Below, piece after piece: positions 20,443-30,860 of a DNA stretch of 64,000 nt. The DNA is taken from NCBI GenBank assembly GCA_031771865.1, contig JASISA010000042.1, forward strand, positions 737,501 to 801,500, read 5' to 3'. Under the pieces are notes generated by a model, which was given only the letters and a program-made list of their open reading frames with translations, did not search any database and was not told the DNA's origin. Within the stretch, counting starts at the first letter, position 1. Each line of letters opens with the position of its first letter. Origin of the DNA: Nothophaeocryptopus gaeumannii (lineage: Eukaryota; Ascomycota; Dothideomycetes; Mycosphaerellales; Mycosphaerellaceae). The translations under genes were made by a program, and so were the position numbers.

Positions 20443-22023
20443 ATGTATCTCAGCATTCCTTCGCAACACTATGAGCCTCCGTGCAACGATGAGTTGCGAC
20501 ATGTCCTCCACGCGCATGGAGCAAGGCGCCTATCTCAGCGGGAGATGCGTACAAGCAATGCACTTGATGGCCCTTCTCTGGATGTGGATGAAAAGGGCAA
20601 AGCACCCTTGTATTTGAACCATGGGCCACCAGCTGCTGCTACCGAATGCTTTTCTCTCTGGAGTCTTGGCAGAAGCTGGTTCTTGACGATGCTCACTCTT
20701 CTCCTGGCTGCGTGTCTCTTTGCAGCCTTCACTTTGAGTGCATCTCTTCCCTACTACAATGGAACCAACAGCACCTGGTCATCACAACGCCAACTCCGGT
20801 TTACAAGCGACGGTACCTTTCAAATCGCCATTTTTGAAGACTTGCACTTTGGCGAAAGTAGGTAATTCTGATCTTCGCTGAGGACTTTACGCTAATCTTG
20901 CATAGATGCATGGGATCCTTGGGGCCCTCAACAGGACATCAACTCCGTCAAAGTGCTGAATCAGATCCTCGATGCGGAGGATCAACAGCTTGTCGTTCTG
21001 AACGGCGACCTCATTACTGGAGAGAACACCTACATCTTCAGCAGCACGGACTACGTGGACCAGATCGTTGGACCAATCGTCGAACGGGGTTTGCCTTTTG
21101 CCTCGACCTACGGGAACCACGACAGCGCTTTCAATCTTTCTCGTGAAGCCATGCTGGCTCGCGAGCATCGGTATCACAATGCTCTTACGCAGTCGATGGT
21201 CTCTGGTCGCCTAGCCGGAGTGAGCAACTACTATCTCCTCATCTACCCTCGTGATGGTGGCAAGGCACCATGTCTGATCTTGTGGTTCTTCGACTCACGA
21301 GGCGGCTCTTACTATCAGGAGGAGAAAGCCAATGGCGATGGAGTCCGTCAGCCGAACTGGGTTGACCAAAGTGTCGTCGACTGGTTCCAATTGACCAGTG
21401 CCGAGCTAGTCCAAACATACGGCAAAGTCATACCATCATTGGCCTTCGTGCACATCCCCACCAACGCAAGCCAGGCGCTGCAGACTGAAGCCAAGGTCCA
21501 TCCTAACTACCAGCCGGGCATCGATGACGACTTTCCTCTGGCCCAGCAAGCGCAAGGTTGGTGCGCGAACGGGACAGATGATGGCGACATCTGCGACTAT
21601 GGCGGGCAAGACTTTCCCTTTATGCAAGCCATTGTGAACACACCCGGCCTGATTGCCATGTTCTCTGGGCACGATCACGGAGACACCTGGTGTTACAAAT
21701 GGGACAGACTGCTTCCCGGCATGACTGTAAAGGGTAATGGCATCAATATTTGCTTCGGGCAGCACTCCGGGTACGGTGGCTATGGCAACTGGACCAGAGG
21801 CGCTCGGCAGGTCTTGGTGACGGAGGAAATGCTTCAAGAGCATGAAGTTGACACCTGGATCCGGCTAGAGACAGGAGATGTCGTTGGATCGGTGACATTG
21901 AATGCCACATACAAGAAGGATTGGTATCCTGCGACCCCAGACACACGGACCAGCTGCCCGACATGTAATTATACGATTATCACGCCCATGCCGGGCACGA
22001 AGGCTGCTAATGATTTGACATAG
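20443..22023 (+). CDS. Membrane-anchored calcineurin-like phosphoesterase (Dcr2/purple acid phosphatase type)
   Basis: Exons 20443-20857 and 20906-22023, joined over a 48-bp intron (GTAGGT..CATAG), give 510 aa. Start chosen at the first in-frame ATG (MYLSIPSQHYEPP). A single hydrophobic stretch near residues 80-102 (SWFLTMLTLLLAACLFAAF) makes it a type II anchored protein, followed by N-glycosylation sequons (NGTNST). Metallophosphoesterase motifs in order: IFEDLHFGE (D-x-H), VLNGDLITGEN (GD), YGNHD (GNHD), then VHIP and SGHDHGDTW (GHDH). This set coordinates the dinuclear metal centre of the calcineurin-like family. Fungal relatives such as yeast Dcr2 are dosage regulators of the cell cycle or UPR, or secreted acid phosphatases. 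The substrate is unknown. Confidence 0.85.
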
Positions 22024-22578
22024 GTTAGATAATGCGATTTGCTTGATCGTTACGAAAGTCGTCGGCTACTGAGTTTAATGACCGTCTTGTGACACCGTTG
22101 TTCACGCAGAGTCGCCTTTCAACTAGGCAATGACCCCGATCGTGCTTAGTGTTTACTGAGATGCTCCTTCTTTGAGCGACTGAACCTGATGCGCACGTAC
22201 CAAGTGCTCGGATATGAAGTTCGGTCATGCTTCGATGCGGCCGCATCGGCAGCCTGCCCCAGTATATACATCAGCAGGTATGAATTTGCAATATCCAAAT
22301 ACAGGACGGTCGGGTAATTTACTTCTCTTAACTTTGAATGAATTCTGGAGACTTCATTCGAAAGAACTGCGTGTGAGCATTAACCACGTCTAGATGCACA
22401 GGCTGAATGCTGGTAATAGCATGCTACATTAACTCTAGCTTTGACATTGGCGACGTCTGCTTGCCACCCAAGACGCCCAGAATGTTGAAACCCTTCGCCA
22501 TGCACCAAAGATGGCTTAATTCATTTCGGCGACTTTCGGCCTTACATACCACAGGTCACATCAAAATACAGCAATAGA
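22024..22578. other. Intergenic region before the RNase H-fold gene
   Basis: No gene supported; contains the 3' end of the phosphoesterase gene and the promoter of the gene starting at 22579. Confidence 0.4.
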
Positions 22579-23322
22579 ATGGCGCACTACGAAGCACAGC
22601 CGGCTGGTAACAGTACGATCAAAAACCGAAGCTTCCCAGCCGACCTCTACGGTCCTGAAGAGCCCTTCGAGATTACGCTTCCCGGCAGTCACTGGCAATT
22701 TGTCAAGTACCCAAACGCCCTCGATACCGAGCAGTCCGGCACACCAAGTATATACGGGGACGCAATCGTAATCGCCACGGATGGAGCGTGCAGAAATAAT
22801 GGTCAACCAGGCGCTCAGGCCGCATACGGAGTTTACGTTCATGACCCAACTGATGACGGCCAGTCATGGAATCGCTCAGGCCGATTAGAGGACCAACACG
22901 CCCATACAAACCAAGCAGCCGAGCTCCGCGCCGGACTTGAAGGCCTGCGTATCGCTCTGGAGATTCGTAAACTGAACCCACAAGACACTGCCGTTCCGCC
23001 CATTGAGCCTAATCCCACTATCAAGCTGAGCAGAGTCGTCATCAAATCCGATTCGGAACATCTGGTCAGAGCCATGACGATATGGATCTATCGTTGGCTG
23101 GAAGGCGATCATCGAGAAGTCACCAAGGCGTGTGGAGGTGCGATTCGAAAGCAAGGGGTTTTCGAAAATTTGGAGGGTACGATTGCGGAGTTGAATGATA
23201 TGGGAGTACAGGTCCAGTTGCATCATGTCCCGCGAGAGCAGAATAGAGCGGCTGGTTGTTTGGCTCACGCGGCTTTGGATGGTCTTGGGGCCGATGAGGT
23301 TTTGCGCAGGTTTGTGCGTTGA
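22579..23322 (+). CDS. RNase H-fold protein, last catalytic acidic residue altered
   Basis: 247 aa, intronless. The RNase H-like core is visible from about residue 60: IVIATDGACRNNGQPGA (first Asp near 69), NQAAELRAGLEGLRIAL (Glu near 116), VVIKSDSEHLVRAM (Asp near 158) and VQLHHVPREQNRAAGCLAHAAL. In active RNase H1-like enzymes the last block reads A-D-x-L-A; here Asp is replaced by Gly near residue 225. The first three carboxylates are intact, so activity may be reduced, altered or use another residue. There is no hybrid-binding domain, and the N-terminal 55 residues are unique. It could act on RNA/DNA hybrids or be a non-catalytic relative. Confidence 0.8.
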   Translation: MAHYEAQPAGNSTIKNRSFPADLYGPEEPFEITLPGSHWQFVKYPNALDTEQSGTPSIYGDAIVIATDGACRNNGQPGAQAAYGVYVHDPTDDGQSWNRSGRLEDQHAHTNQAAELRAGLEGLRIALEIRKLNPQDTAVPPIEPNPTIKLSRVVIKSDSEHLVRAMTIWIYRWLEGDHREVTKACGGAIRKQGVFENLEGTIAELNDMGVQVQLHHVPREQNRAAGCLAHAALDGLGADEVLRRFVR

Positions 23323-23434
23323 TAGAAGTGTTCTTCGGGCGCTGAGTGAGAAGAGAAACGACTGACGAAACTCGTGAATTGTACACATCTATCCGATGCT
23401 GCGACGAACCCTACCAAACAGCATACGTCTATCC

Positions 23435-25495
23435 TCAACTTCCCTCCGTCTCAACATTGAAGTCATAAATCGGCGTCGTACCCACCTCCGTCGCAGGCAC
23501 GAGCACAGGCTCTCCTGTCACCGTTACACCCTCCAAAGCAGCAACGCTCGTCGGCAACTCATCAGACACAGGCAGACCAGCCTCAGCGGCAACCTGCTTC
23601 TGCACATCCGCAAGCTCCTCTGCTTTCCGCTGCGTCTCCAATTCAGCCTTGCTCAGCTCCTCCTTCGCTGCCGCAGTCTTCTGCTGCAACGTCGCTCCAG
23701 AATCGGCAACCGCGGCCGTAGCCGCAAAAATCTCATGCTTATCCCAATGCTCTTGCGGACTCATGACGAGTGTCTTGAGCTTGCCGATGCGGTCCGAGAG
23801 CTGTGTCATGTCCGGGTCGTTGACACCGTTGTTGAAGCCGCGGTCTAGGAGGTCTTTCTCGCCGGCGAAAATGACTTCGTGGGCGGATTGGAGGAGGGCT
23901 TTGTGGGCTTCCATTATTGCGGCTTCGAGAGGGTGGGCAACGTCTTCTAGTTTCTTTCCCTGTGCTTCGATTAATCTTATGTCGTTGCTCTTGCTGGGGT
24001 CTTCCATGATGCCCTTGATGTCGACCAAGTGTTGCAGTATTGCGTCTTTCTGCTCAGGGGCCAGACGCTCGCCGTAGTCGTATATGCGATGTTGAACTTG
24101 TTCGATGAACTCGTGTACTTTCAGTCGCTTGCTGGCGAGCCTCTCTTTCGTTACTTTGCGAAGATTGCTCTGCTCGGCCCAGAAATCTCTTGCTTCTTGT
24201 GGGTATGATGTCGACTTCAGTGGGATCTCCCAATCATCCAGATGCTGCTCCGCGCGATCCAGCCAATACGCCATTCGCTCTTCTCGGTTGCCGACGCCAG
24301 CGAAGTGGACCAGAAAGTCACCTCGGCGAATCTGGAAAGGTGCGAGAGTCTCGTTGTGCTCGCCTTGGTATGCGTTGAACCATCTTTGCGGTGCCTGAAT
24401 GACGTGTGGTGCAAAGGCCGGACCCTTCATCAGAGTGTCCATGGCCGACTGATCGCGGAAGATAAGATGATTTCCTGGCTTGTAGTGTCTGAATGAAACA
24501 ATAGCTGAAAACAGTTGAACCGCCCATTGGTTCACACGGACCGGGAAGACGCCATTATTGAGACCGTTCCAGTCATTCGAATACATCAGGTGTATGTCGT
24601 CGAATTCGGAGCCCGGCGGGGGCAGGAAGACGTCGATTGGGATGTACGGGTTGAGGAGTACAGTGTCAGCGTCCGCCCAAAGCAGCCACTCGAGACGTTC
24701 GCTCTCTGGTTTCGCAAGTTCTCGCAGTAGCAGACTCAGAATGTAAGCCGGCTTTGACCAAACATCATCCAGTATCTGCTGCCGGAGGATGTGCAAGCGA
24801 TAGCCGTGCTCCCGGTTGTGCCGCTCGTGTGTCCGGATCGCTCGTTGCCACTTGATATTACCATAGAACAGGATGGTACACTTCCCAATGCGAGGTTTGA
24901 TCCCGAGACTCTCATCATCACTGAGGCCGTCAATGACATGCTCTCCCGGCCCAAGTGTAACACTGTCGTTGATTTTCTTTCCATTCGGCTCAGCCCATGT
25001 TATGTTCGGCGTTCCATGTGCACCAGTCTTTGATTTATACGGATTCCATGACTGCAGCTTGTCCTTCACAGCATCGTGTAGCTCGGAGAGCGCGCTGGTC
25101 ACGGATGGCTTCTTGCTTCCTGGACTGCCAGGTACGTTCAACGCCATATCGTCTTCTGGTAAAGCATCGCCAATGACACCAGGTGGCGGCGCCGTCTTGC
25201 CAGATTTTCCAAAACCCGTTGGATCTTCCAGGACGCCGCCTGATGCAACATCGTATGTGTTCCCCAGGTCGGCAAGGTCATCGGTTGGTCCCAGTGTTGA
25301 AGTGAGCATCCATCCCATCAGAATACACCCCAGGCCGATCATGAGTAATTTGATCTTGCTCTTCGAGAGTACAGATCTTGGCGGAGTCGCTCGTAGCCAT
25401 TGTGGTAGGCCGCCAATCGGTGATATAGGAGTCAGTGGTGAGTTAGGCGAAGTATCTCTGTAAGGCCTCTCTTTTGAAGGGCTTCGGGAACCCAT
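23435..25495 (-). CDS. GT34 galactosyl/mannosyltransferase (Gma12/Mnn10 type)
   Basis: 686 aa, intronless; start at the ATG 25495 (MGSRSPSKERPYRD). Type II Golgi topology: cytosolic Ser/Pro-rich N-terminus, one TM near 45-65 (KIKLLMIGLGCILMGWML), stem, then the catalytic domain. Motifs: KCTILFYGNIKWQRAIRTH.., LLWADADTVLLNP near 270-283 (D-x-D metal-binding motif), YSNDWNGLNNGVFPVRVN, FRDQSAMDTLM and LVHFAGVGNREERMAYW. After about residue 450 a long Glu/Lys/Ala-rich, partly coiled-coil C-terminal extension follows, unusual in length compared with compact Mnn10 proteins. The family adds galactose or mannose to cell-wall glycans in the Golgi. Confidence 0.88.
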   Translation of the reverse strand: MGSRSPSKERPYRDTSPNSPLTPISPIGGLPQWLRATPPRSVLSKSKIKLLMIGLGCILMGWMLTSTLGPTDDLADLGNTYDVASGGVLEDPTGFGKSGKTAPPPGVIGDALPEDDMALNVPGSPGSKKPSVTSALSELHDAVKDKLQSWNPYKSKTGAHGTPNITWAEPNGKKINDSVTLGPGEHVIDGLSDDESLGIKPRIGKCTILFYGNIKWQRAIRTHERHNREHGYRLHILRQQILDDVWSKPAYILSLLLRELAKPESERLEWLLWADADTVLLNPYIPIDVFLPPPGSEFDDIHLMYSNDWNGLNNGVFPVRVNQWAVQLFSAIVSFRHYKPGNHLIFRDQSAMDTLMKGPAFAPHVIQAPQRWFNAYQGEHNETLAPFQIRRGDFLVHFAGVGNREERMAYWLDRAEQHLDDWEIPLKSTSYPQEARDFWAEQSNLRKVTKERLASKRLKVHEFIEQVQHRIYDYGERLAPEQKDAILQHLVDIKGIMEDPSKSNDIRLIEAQGKKLEDVAHPLEAAIMEAHKALLQSAHEVIFAGEKDLLDRGFNNGVNDPDMTQLSDRIGKLKTLVMSPQEHWDKHEIFAATAAVADSGATLQQKTAAAKEELSKAELETQRKAEELADVQKQVAAEAGLPVSDELPTSVAALEGVTVTGEPVLVPATEVGTTPIYDFNVETEGS

Positions 25496-26999
25496 ACTTG
25501 CATTGCACAAGCAGTTGAATGCGTTGCTAAAAAGTCAAGATACAACAGTGCCTTCATTGCAGGGCTTCGTGGGGCGAATGAGGTTCCTGTTTACATACCG
25601 ATGCGCGAACGCGAAGCGAGGTCGCGAACGACTTTCACGCAAGGTACGCGACCGTGCCCCCCTACATTCAGAGCCGAAACGCCAGTCGGACCGATCTTGT
25701 TGACTCTTCACCTTATCCTTCACTTTCTCTGTCCGGGTTCTGCTCCCATCTCTTGTCGCACCTACAACGTGAGAGTGTGCTTTGGGCGGCTGCAAGCATT
25801 CTGCTTTGAGTGCAGGGTTTATGACTTGCAGAAACTTGAAGTGCCTTGAGAGCAAGAAGGGTACTGTAGGAAAGATCATGTACGAGTCGAGGCTCGGACA
25901 CGCGTCCGAGTGTTGACATTGAAGCCGCGTCGGAGCATCTAGGCTTGTCAACAGGGAAGACAGAAACATCCATCATTGCAATCTTACAATCCCACAATCC
26001 TACAGAAGGCATTACCATCAGAACTGAACCAAGGTACATTATTGTTGACTGCTCATTCAAGAGCGAAAGACGACCTTCCTCATCCTGCTTCGGTTTGAAA
26101 TCCGCGAGCGTACTCCCAAGGCAATAATCGGCGACCAGATACTAATACCAGCCTGGTTAGTTTTAGAAAAAGACTGCCGATATCGTAAGGTAGGTCCTTA
26201 CATAACACGTCCAAGAGCTTGGCTTGCCCACAACCACCTACGCAGCCTCAGGACCGTGACCAACAACCGCACAAATGCTCACTTGGGTAGGGCACTTATT
26301 GCTGCATCCCATATTATCTGGTGAACATATAAGAGCGTTCCCTGAGGTGTGCCTCCAGCCACCGAAAGGTCCGTTCTTGGCGATCCCCTTTTTTATATCC
26401 CATTAGTCCAAGTCGCTCGAAGGTCCTGATTTCACTTACACAACAACATTGACAGACATGATACCCAGCCACAGATTGGACGGCAAGGTAAAGAAGTCCT
26501 AAGGAGAGGAGCGTGCGGCGGAACTTATTGATCGTCGAAGGCCGAGATTTTAGCTGTAGGAGGAAGGTCGTAGCAAATGTTGTGGATAGTCTAGACCGAG
26601 AAAGCTGTAGCAAATTCTGAAAGATAGTGGATATGTATTTCGCCACTTGATTAGCGTTGGTCTTCGACATTGGGTCGTTGCTAGAGAAGGCATGAAGGCC
26701 TGTTTCCAGCGGTTGCTTTTGCGCGATCCTTGCACGGAGGCGGCCACTCAACTCAATATAGGCTTTAATGTCTATTTCCAGGGCCTTACGAGCTCAGAGC
26801 TTCCTGGAGCAGTTGCCGTGGTATGTAGCTTTCGTGAGATATTCAGGCGCCGTCGGTGTTATTGCCGGAGCTACCCTAGAATGTGATCGTACGACTAGTA
26901 TAGTTGTGGTTAATGCATCTCAATGCGTTGCTTCATTTGCCTTACTTCCGGAATGGTGAGCATCTGACCAGGCTGTGTAGACAATGACCGAAGTCGCAG
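25496..26999. other. Gene-poor region downstream of the NLR relic
   Basis: Several short frames on both strands but no recognisable domain. The minus-strand frame at 26314-26751 lacks an ATG and any motif. Parts may be decayed sequence belonging to the NLR relic on the minus strand. Confidence 0.4.
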
Positions 27000-28215
27000 G
27001 TAATGCCGAATTCGACGGCGATCCAATAGGCACGCCACGGGTCAGCGTGTAATGGATTCGCGTCCTCTTCCGAGATGAGTGAACCCAGTTTGGGTGCTCT
27101 TGCCGCTGTGGTTACTTTCCTCCATGTCGAGTGAACCCTCTGTCGAAGATTATCATCTTGGGAAAGTCTTCGAGCTCCCTGGGGAACTCACTCAAGCATG
27201 TTCTGAGCGATTGATACGTGGCTCCTGTCGCAATTTGCTCACATCAAGAGCTTACCACGAGCCGAACCCACAAGAAAACACCTTGTGACCCTTTCATTCC
27301 CTGCCACACCAAATCATGCAGACGTTGCGGCACGATGAGATTGAGGAGTCCGGGATGGGACTGCTCAATCAGTTGAATTGCCGCGTCTGGTCGCTCGAAA
27401 GTGAAATTCCCAAATGTCGTCCCCCGTCAAATCTTCAAGTTGTAGCTTTTCGTCTGACCCGCCAATAAGACCAGCAAAGGCACTCCATGGTGTGCTCGAA
27501 ACACAGAGCTTGAAGTTCTTGATGAGCGAAGGGAGCCTGGCAAGGTTCTTGGCAAGCTCTGTATGGCGGTCTTGGGAGTGGTACTCGTCCAGTCCATCGG
27601 TGAACAAACAAATACAGGTGTGGACTGCGCCTTCCAGAGCCTGTAGTGCAGCCCAAAGTTCTTTGTATCGACCAAGCCTGCTCAAGAACGCGCTTCGTAC
27701 CGAGCCATCGTGTCTTGAAGGCTACCTCGAGAAGCGTGCGATTACACCAGCACAGCTGGAATAGTAGAGAGCGAAGCAGACCCTCGCAGGATTTCTGCAT
27801 AGTATTCCCAAGATGCCAGAAGAAATGATGCGCAATGAGTAGCTAACGTTCGCTCGACCAATTCTGCAGACCCGTAGAGGTGCGCGCGTCTCCTACAATC
27901 AATTTCATGAAAGTGGACTTGCCAGATGCGGCCCTCCCAGATATCCAAATTACTGTGACCGCTTTGCAACCAGCGGCTATAGTCCGTACCCGGCTCCAAT
28001 ATCCAGTTGAATGTAGTATAAGCAGCGGAATCTATGTTCTCTCGTTGCATCTTCATCTTGTTGTAGGCTGGCTTCTGCAGGATGCGAGAAGCCTTCTCAT
28101 GATGTTCGCTCGGACCATAATTGTAGACGGGCCAATTATGCTGTATTGAATTCGCAGACGCATGGATGCCTGAATACAAGGTATATGCTGCGGAGCCAAA
28201 ACGGGCCGAGTCCAT
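27000..28215 (-). pseudogene. Relic of a NACHT-domain NLR protein
   Basis: On the minus strand, landmarks of a fungal NACHT NTPase appear in the correct order but in different frames: DSAAYTTFNWIL (about 28000), TVIWISGRAASGKSTFMKLI (Walker A, 27900-27945), a C-terminal LIAHHFFWHLGNTMQKSCEGLLRSLLFQL block, LFTDGLDEY (Walker B, 27581-27607), KLQLEDLTGDDI, GLLNLIVPQRLHDLVWQGM, GVFLWVRLVV (27250-27285) and SEFPRELED. Breaks include a frame change just upstream of Walker A, a TAG at 27843-27845 right after NWSSER, frame changes before the Walker B block and after TGDDI, and a TGA after LVVSS. Intact relatives are intracellular receptors of heterokaryon incompatibility and innate-type defence. Nothing suggests that this copy can be translated. 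The effector and repeat domains were not identified. Confidence 0.8.
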
Positions 28216-28795
28216 GGTTCTTTGCGACGTAGAAGGACGTTGCTGGTCTCCTTCGCGTGATGTTCATAAGGTCTCGTTGTTGCTCCTGCTGCAGGTGTCG
28301 CTCAAGATTCTCCGTAGGCCGAGAGATTGATGTCGAGGTGAGTTTCTCGAAGCTTCAAACGTCGTAGCCTTGCCATGAAGAGACTTAGCTCATTGTTATG
28401 CTGCAACGGCTGAGCCGTATCGCGTGACGTGCAAGTTGGGTGCCAGGCGGCGAGACGAGGCACATGACAAGACGAACCGCGTATTGAGAATTCTATGTGC
28501 GGCTTCGTGGTCCCAGATGAGCGGTCTCGAGTGCAGGAGTTTGATTTCCCGAATACCGTCGGCTTAGTGATGGGGGTCCGTTGAATAGATTGTTGTTGCA
28601 TGACATGCTTAGACATTGTGCTGGTGGGTAGATTAGTGGCGTAGGCGGCGGGTGCAAGACGAATCTTCAATGGTAAATTCTACATACCTTCCATGTGAAG
28701 ATTTTCCGGTCCTCTACTTCGCTGAACCATTAAAAATACAAGGTGCACGACATCACATCGTGCACTAACGCCTCTTTCCCGACTTTGAGAACCCC
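28216..28795. other. Flank of the NLR relic / 3' flank of STE24
   Basis: A minus-strand frame at 28302-28670 reads into RRLKLRETHLDINLS and may be a decayed N-terminal part of the NLR relic, but it carries no decisive motif. Confidence 0.3.
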
Positions 28796-30284
28796 CTACA
28801 ACTCCTTCCTCTCCTCCACTTTCCCGTTCGCGTTCGCCGCTGCGGCGTCAGCAGGCGTAGTGACCACCTCTTCCGCAACCTTGGGCTTCTCGCTCGACAC
28901 TCTCTTCTCACTTGTCCAGCCAAGAGGCTTCAATCGCTCAGTCAAGATTGGGTGCGAGTAGTGATAGGCCGAATACATCCAGTCGGCGTCCATCGAAGAT
29001 AGGTTCTGAATCTGAAGTTTGATGAGGGAGGAGGCCAGCTCGGACGCGTATCCAAGGTCGTAGGAAAAGCGATCTGTCAAAAAGGTCAGTCAGTATAGTT
29101 CCATGGAATCTGCGGGGCAAATGCGATCTTGAAGAATGCTTACCAGCCTCGAATTCGAACTTTCTCGTAAGACTGTTCATCCCAAGCTTCACGAAACTGT
29201 CTGTCGGACTCAGTACCGAATTGAACAGAATGAAGCCAACCAATATTGGCATGTCGTCGTAGAAGCCGCACGCCCTGTACAAGCTCTTGTTCTTGATGAA
29301 CACGCTGAATAGAGCGAATACGTAGAACAAGTGTCCACTGGCTATCCCCAAAAGCTTGATTGTGTGTCCCATTTTCCAGTGTCCAAGCTCATGCGCCAAT
29401 ACAGCTTCGATCTCTTTGACCTCGCTCTTTTCAATGAGGGTATCGTAAAGCACGATCTTCTTTGGCATATACGGCAGCCCGGTAAAGTAAGCATTCGAAT
29501 GGGCGGATCGTTTCGAGCCGTCGATGACTTGGAGTTCTTTGAGCGGGAACTTGAGGCGTGCGGCAAGAGCTTCGGTGCGGGCCTTGAGTTCGCCCTCTTC
29601 GAGAGGCGTGAGTTTGTTGAAGAGAGGCACGATGAACGTCGGGTATATCATCACAGCCAACAATTGGACAGTGAGCATGAAGAGCCAGATGTAGAAGAAG
29701 AAATTGTCGCCAGTCACTTGGATGATCTTGAGGAAGGCACTTCCGATGGGAATCCCAAACGCTATGCCCAAGGCTTGACCTTTGAGCATGTCGGTCATCC
29801 AAAGTTTAATGGTTTGCTTGTTGAAGCCATATTCCTCTTCGAGGACGAAGTGGTAGTAGTAGCTGAAGGGTAGACTGGTGATGGTTGACACCCAGGATAG
29901 GGAGAGCCCAACGAGAACAGACCGAGTGATCTCGCCTTGAAATCCAACGGGCAAGTAGCGGGAGGCTACGAGGCCTGAGAGTCTCCATGCGAATGGAAAG
30001 AAGTCGTATTGAATCATAGCCAGATTCTTGACTTGCTCCCAGAGGTTCTGAACGACAGTGAAGTTGGCTTTGGCATTGCCATATGCTTGCGACTTATCGA
30101 AGGTCTTCTGGTCAATCTCGTTCTTCAATTGGAGGGGGATTGTCTTCTTTTGGAGGACTCGCTTTTGACGGAAGACGAGGTAGGTTTCGAAGCCGAATTC
30201 TGCGATGGAGAAGGTGATGATGAGCGTCTTCCATGGTATCCAGTCCTGGTCGCAGACCGCACCCAGCCGGCGAAGGAAATCCAT
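28796..30284 (-). CDS. STE24: CAAX prenyl protease Ste24 (M48 zinc metalloprotease)
   Basis: Exons 30284-29144 and 29073-28796 (70-bp intron, GTAAGC..GACAG) give 472 aa. Multiple TM segments span the protein. AVLAHELGHWKMGH near residue 298 contains the H-E-x-x-H zinc site, and RKFEFEADRF near 380, completed across the intron, supplies the downstream zinc-ligand Glu. SAHSNAYFTGLP is another block conserved in Ste24. The enzyme sits in the ER and inner nuclear membrane and cleaves the AAX tripeptide of farnesylated proteins such as a-factor-type pheromone; it also clears clogged translocons. The tail after the last conserved block (HPILTERLKPLGW) is Glu/Ala/Lys-rich. Divergently transcribed from the GH32 gene. 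Confidence 0.93.
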
Positions 30285-30860
30285 TTTCGTCGACGGAGTT
30301 TTTGTTATGGTCGTGTGCTGCTGTCGCCTCGACTGGATACGTGGAAGCTCGTTTCATCAATAGAGTTAAGCTCCAGCCCAACCTGCGGAAGCCGGCCGGA
30401 AGTGGCGGGGGTAGTGATGCCTCAGGCAAGAAACGTCGTTCCTCTCAAACACCGCCGCCCCCTCCTCCCTCCTCCCTCCTCCACTTTGTCTCTACTTTGC
30501 CTTCTCCCCATTCCCACGGCGTCGTATGCCGAGCGACTTCGTTCGCTTTTTCTCTAAACCCACGCAGTCTTGGTCCGTCACAGACGGTCAGCTTACATCT
30601 CTCGGCAGGATGATGTACCTACCTCATGCAATCGGTCCGGCTAGCACATCGTGGTGGCAGGGAATGCGTCGCTATAGAACGCCTACATCGCTTGTTTAGA
30701 CCTCTGAAAGACAGTGGGAAGACAATGATGCGCAGGCGGTCCGCGGGAGGGGTAACTCTGGGAGGCCAAGCGGAGGATTGCAGAACATACATAAAGATCT
30801 GCTAAGTCAATGCTAATGGCTGGCCTCCCGTCTCTGTATTCCCATCGCAAGCATTTCAGC
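30285..30860. promoter_or_regulatory. Divergent promoter region STE24 / GH32
   Basis: Intergenic sequence between two head-to-head genes. It contains a pyrimidine-rich tract around 30455-30490 with CCTCCCTCCT repeats, positioned within about 200 bp of the STE24 start. No regulator can be named from sequence alone. Confidence 0.4.

Noticed and set aside
23396..23848. 150-codon plus-strand frame inside the GT34 gene
   Set aside because: It is antisense shadow over the Ala/Glu/Lys-rich C-terminus of the GT34 protein; Leu/Arg-rich composition and no motif.
24873..25463. 196-codon plus-strand frame antisense to GT34
   Set aside because: Overlaps the well-supported minus-strand gene; no domain.
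25535..25969. 144-codon minus-strand frame upstream of GT34
   Set aside because: Likely promoter/5' leader; no motif, and composition unlike a protein.
29331..29873. 180-codon frame antisense to STE24
   Set aside because: Shadow over conserved TM segments of STE24.
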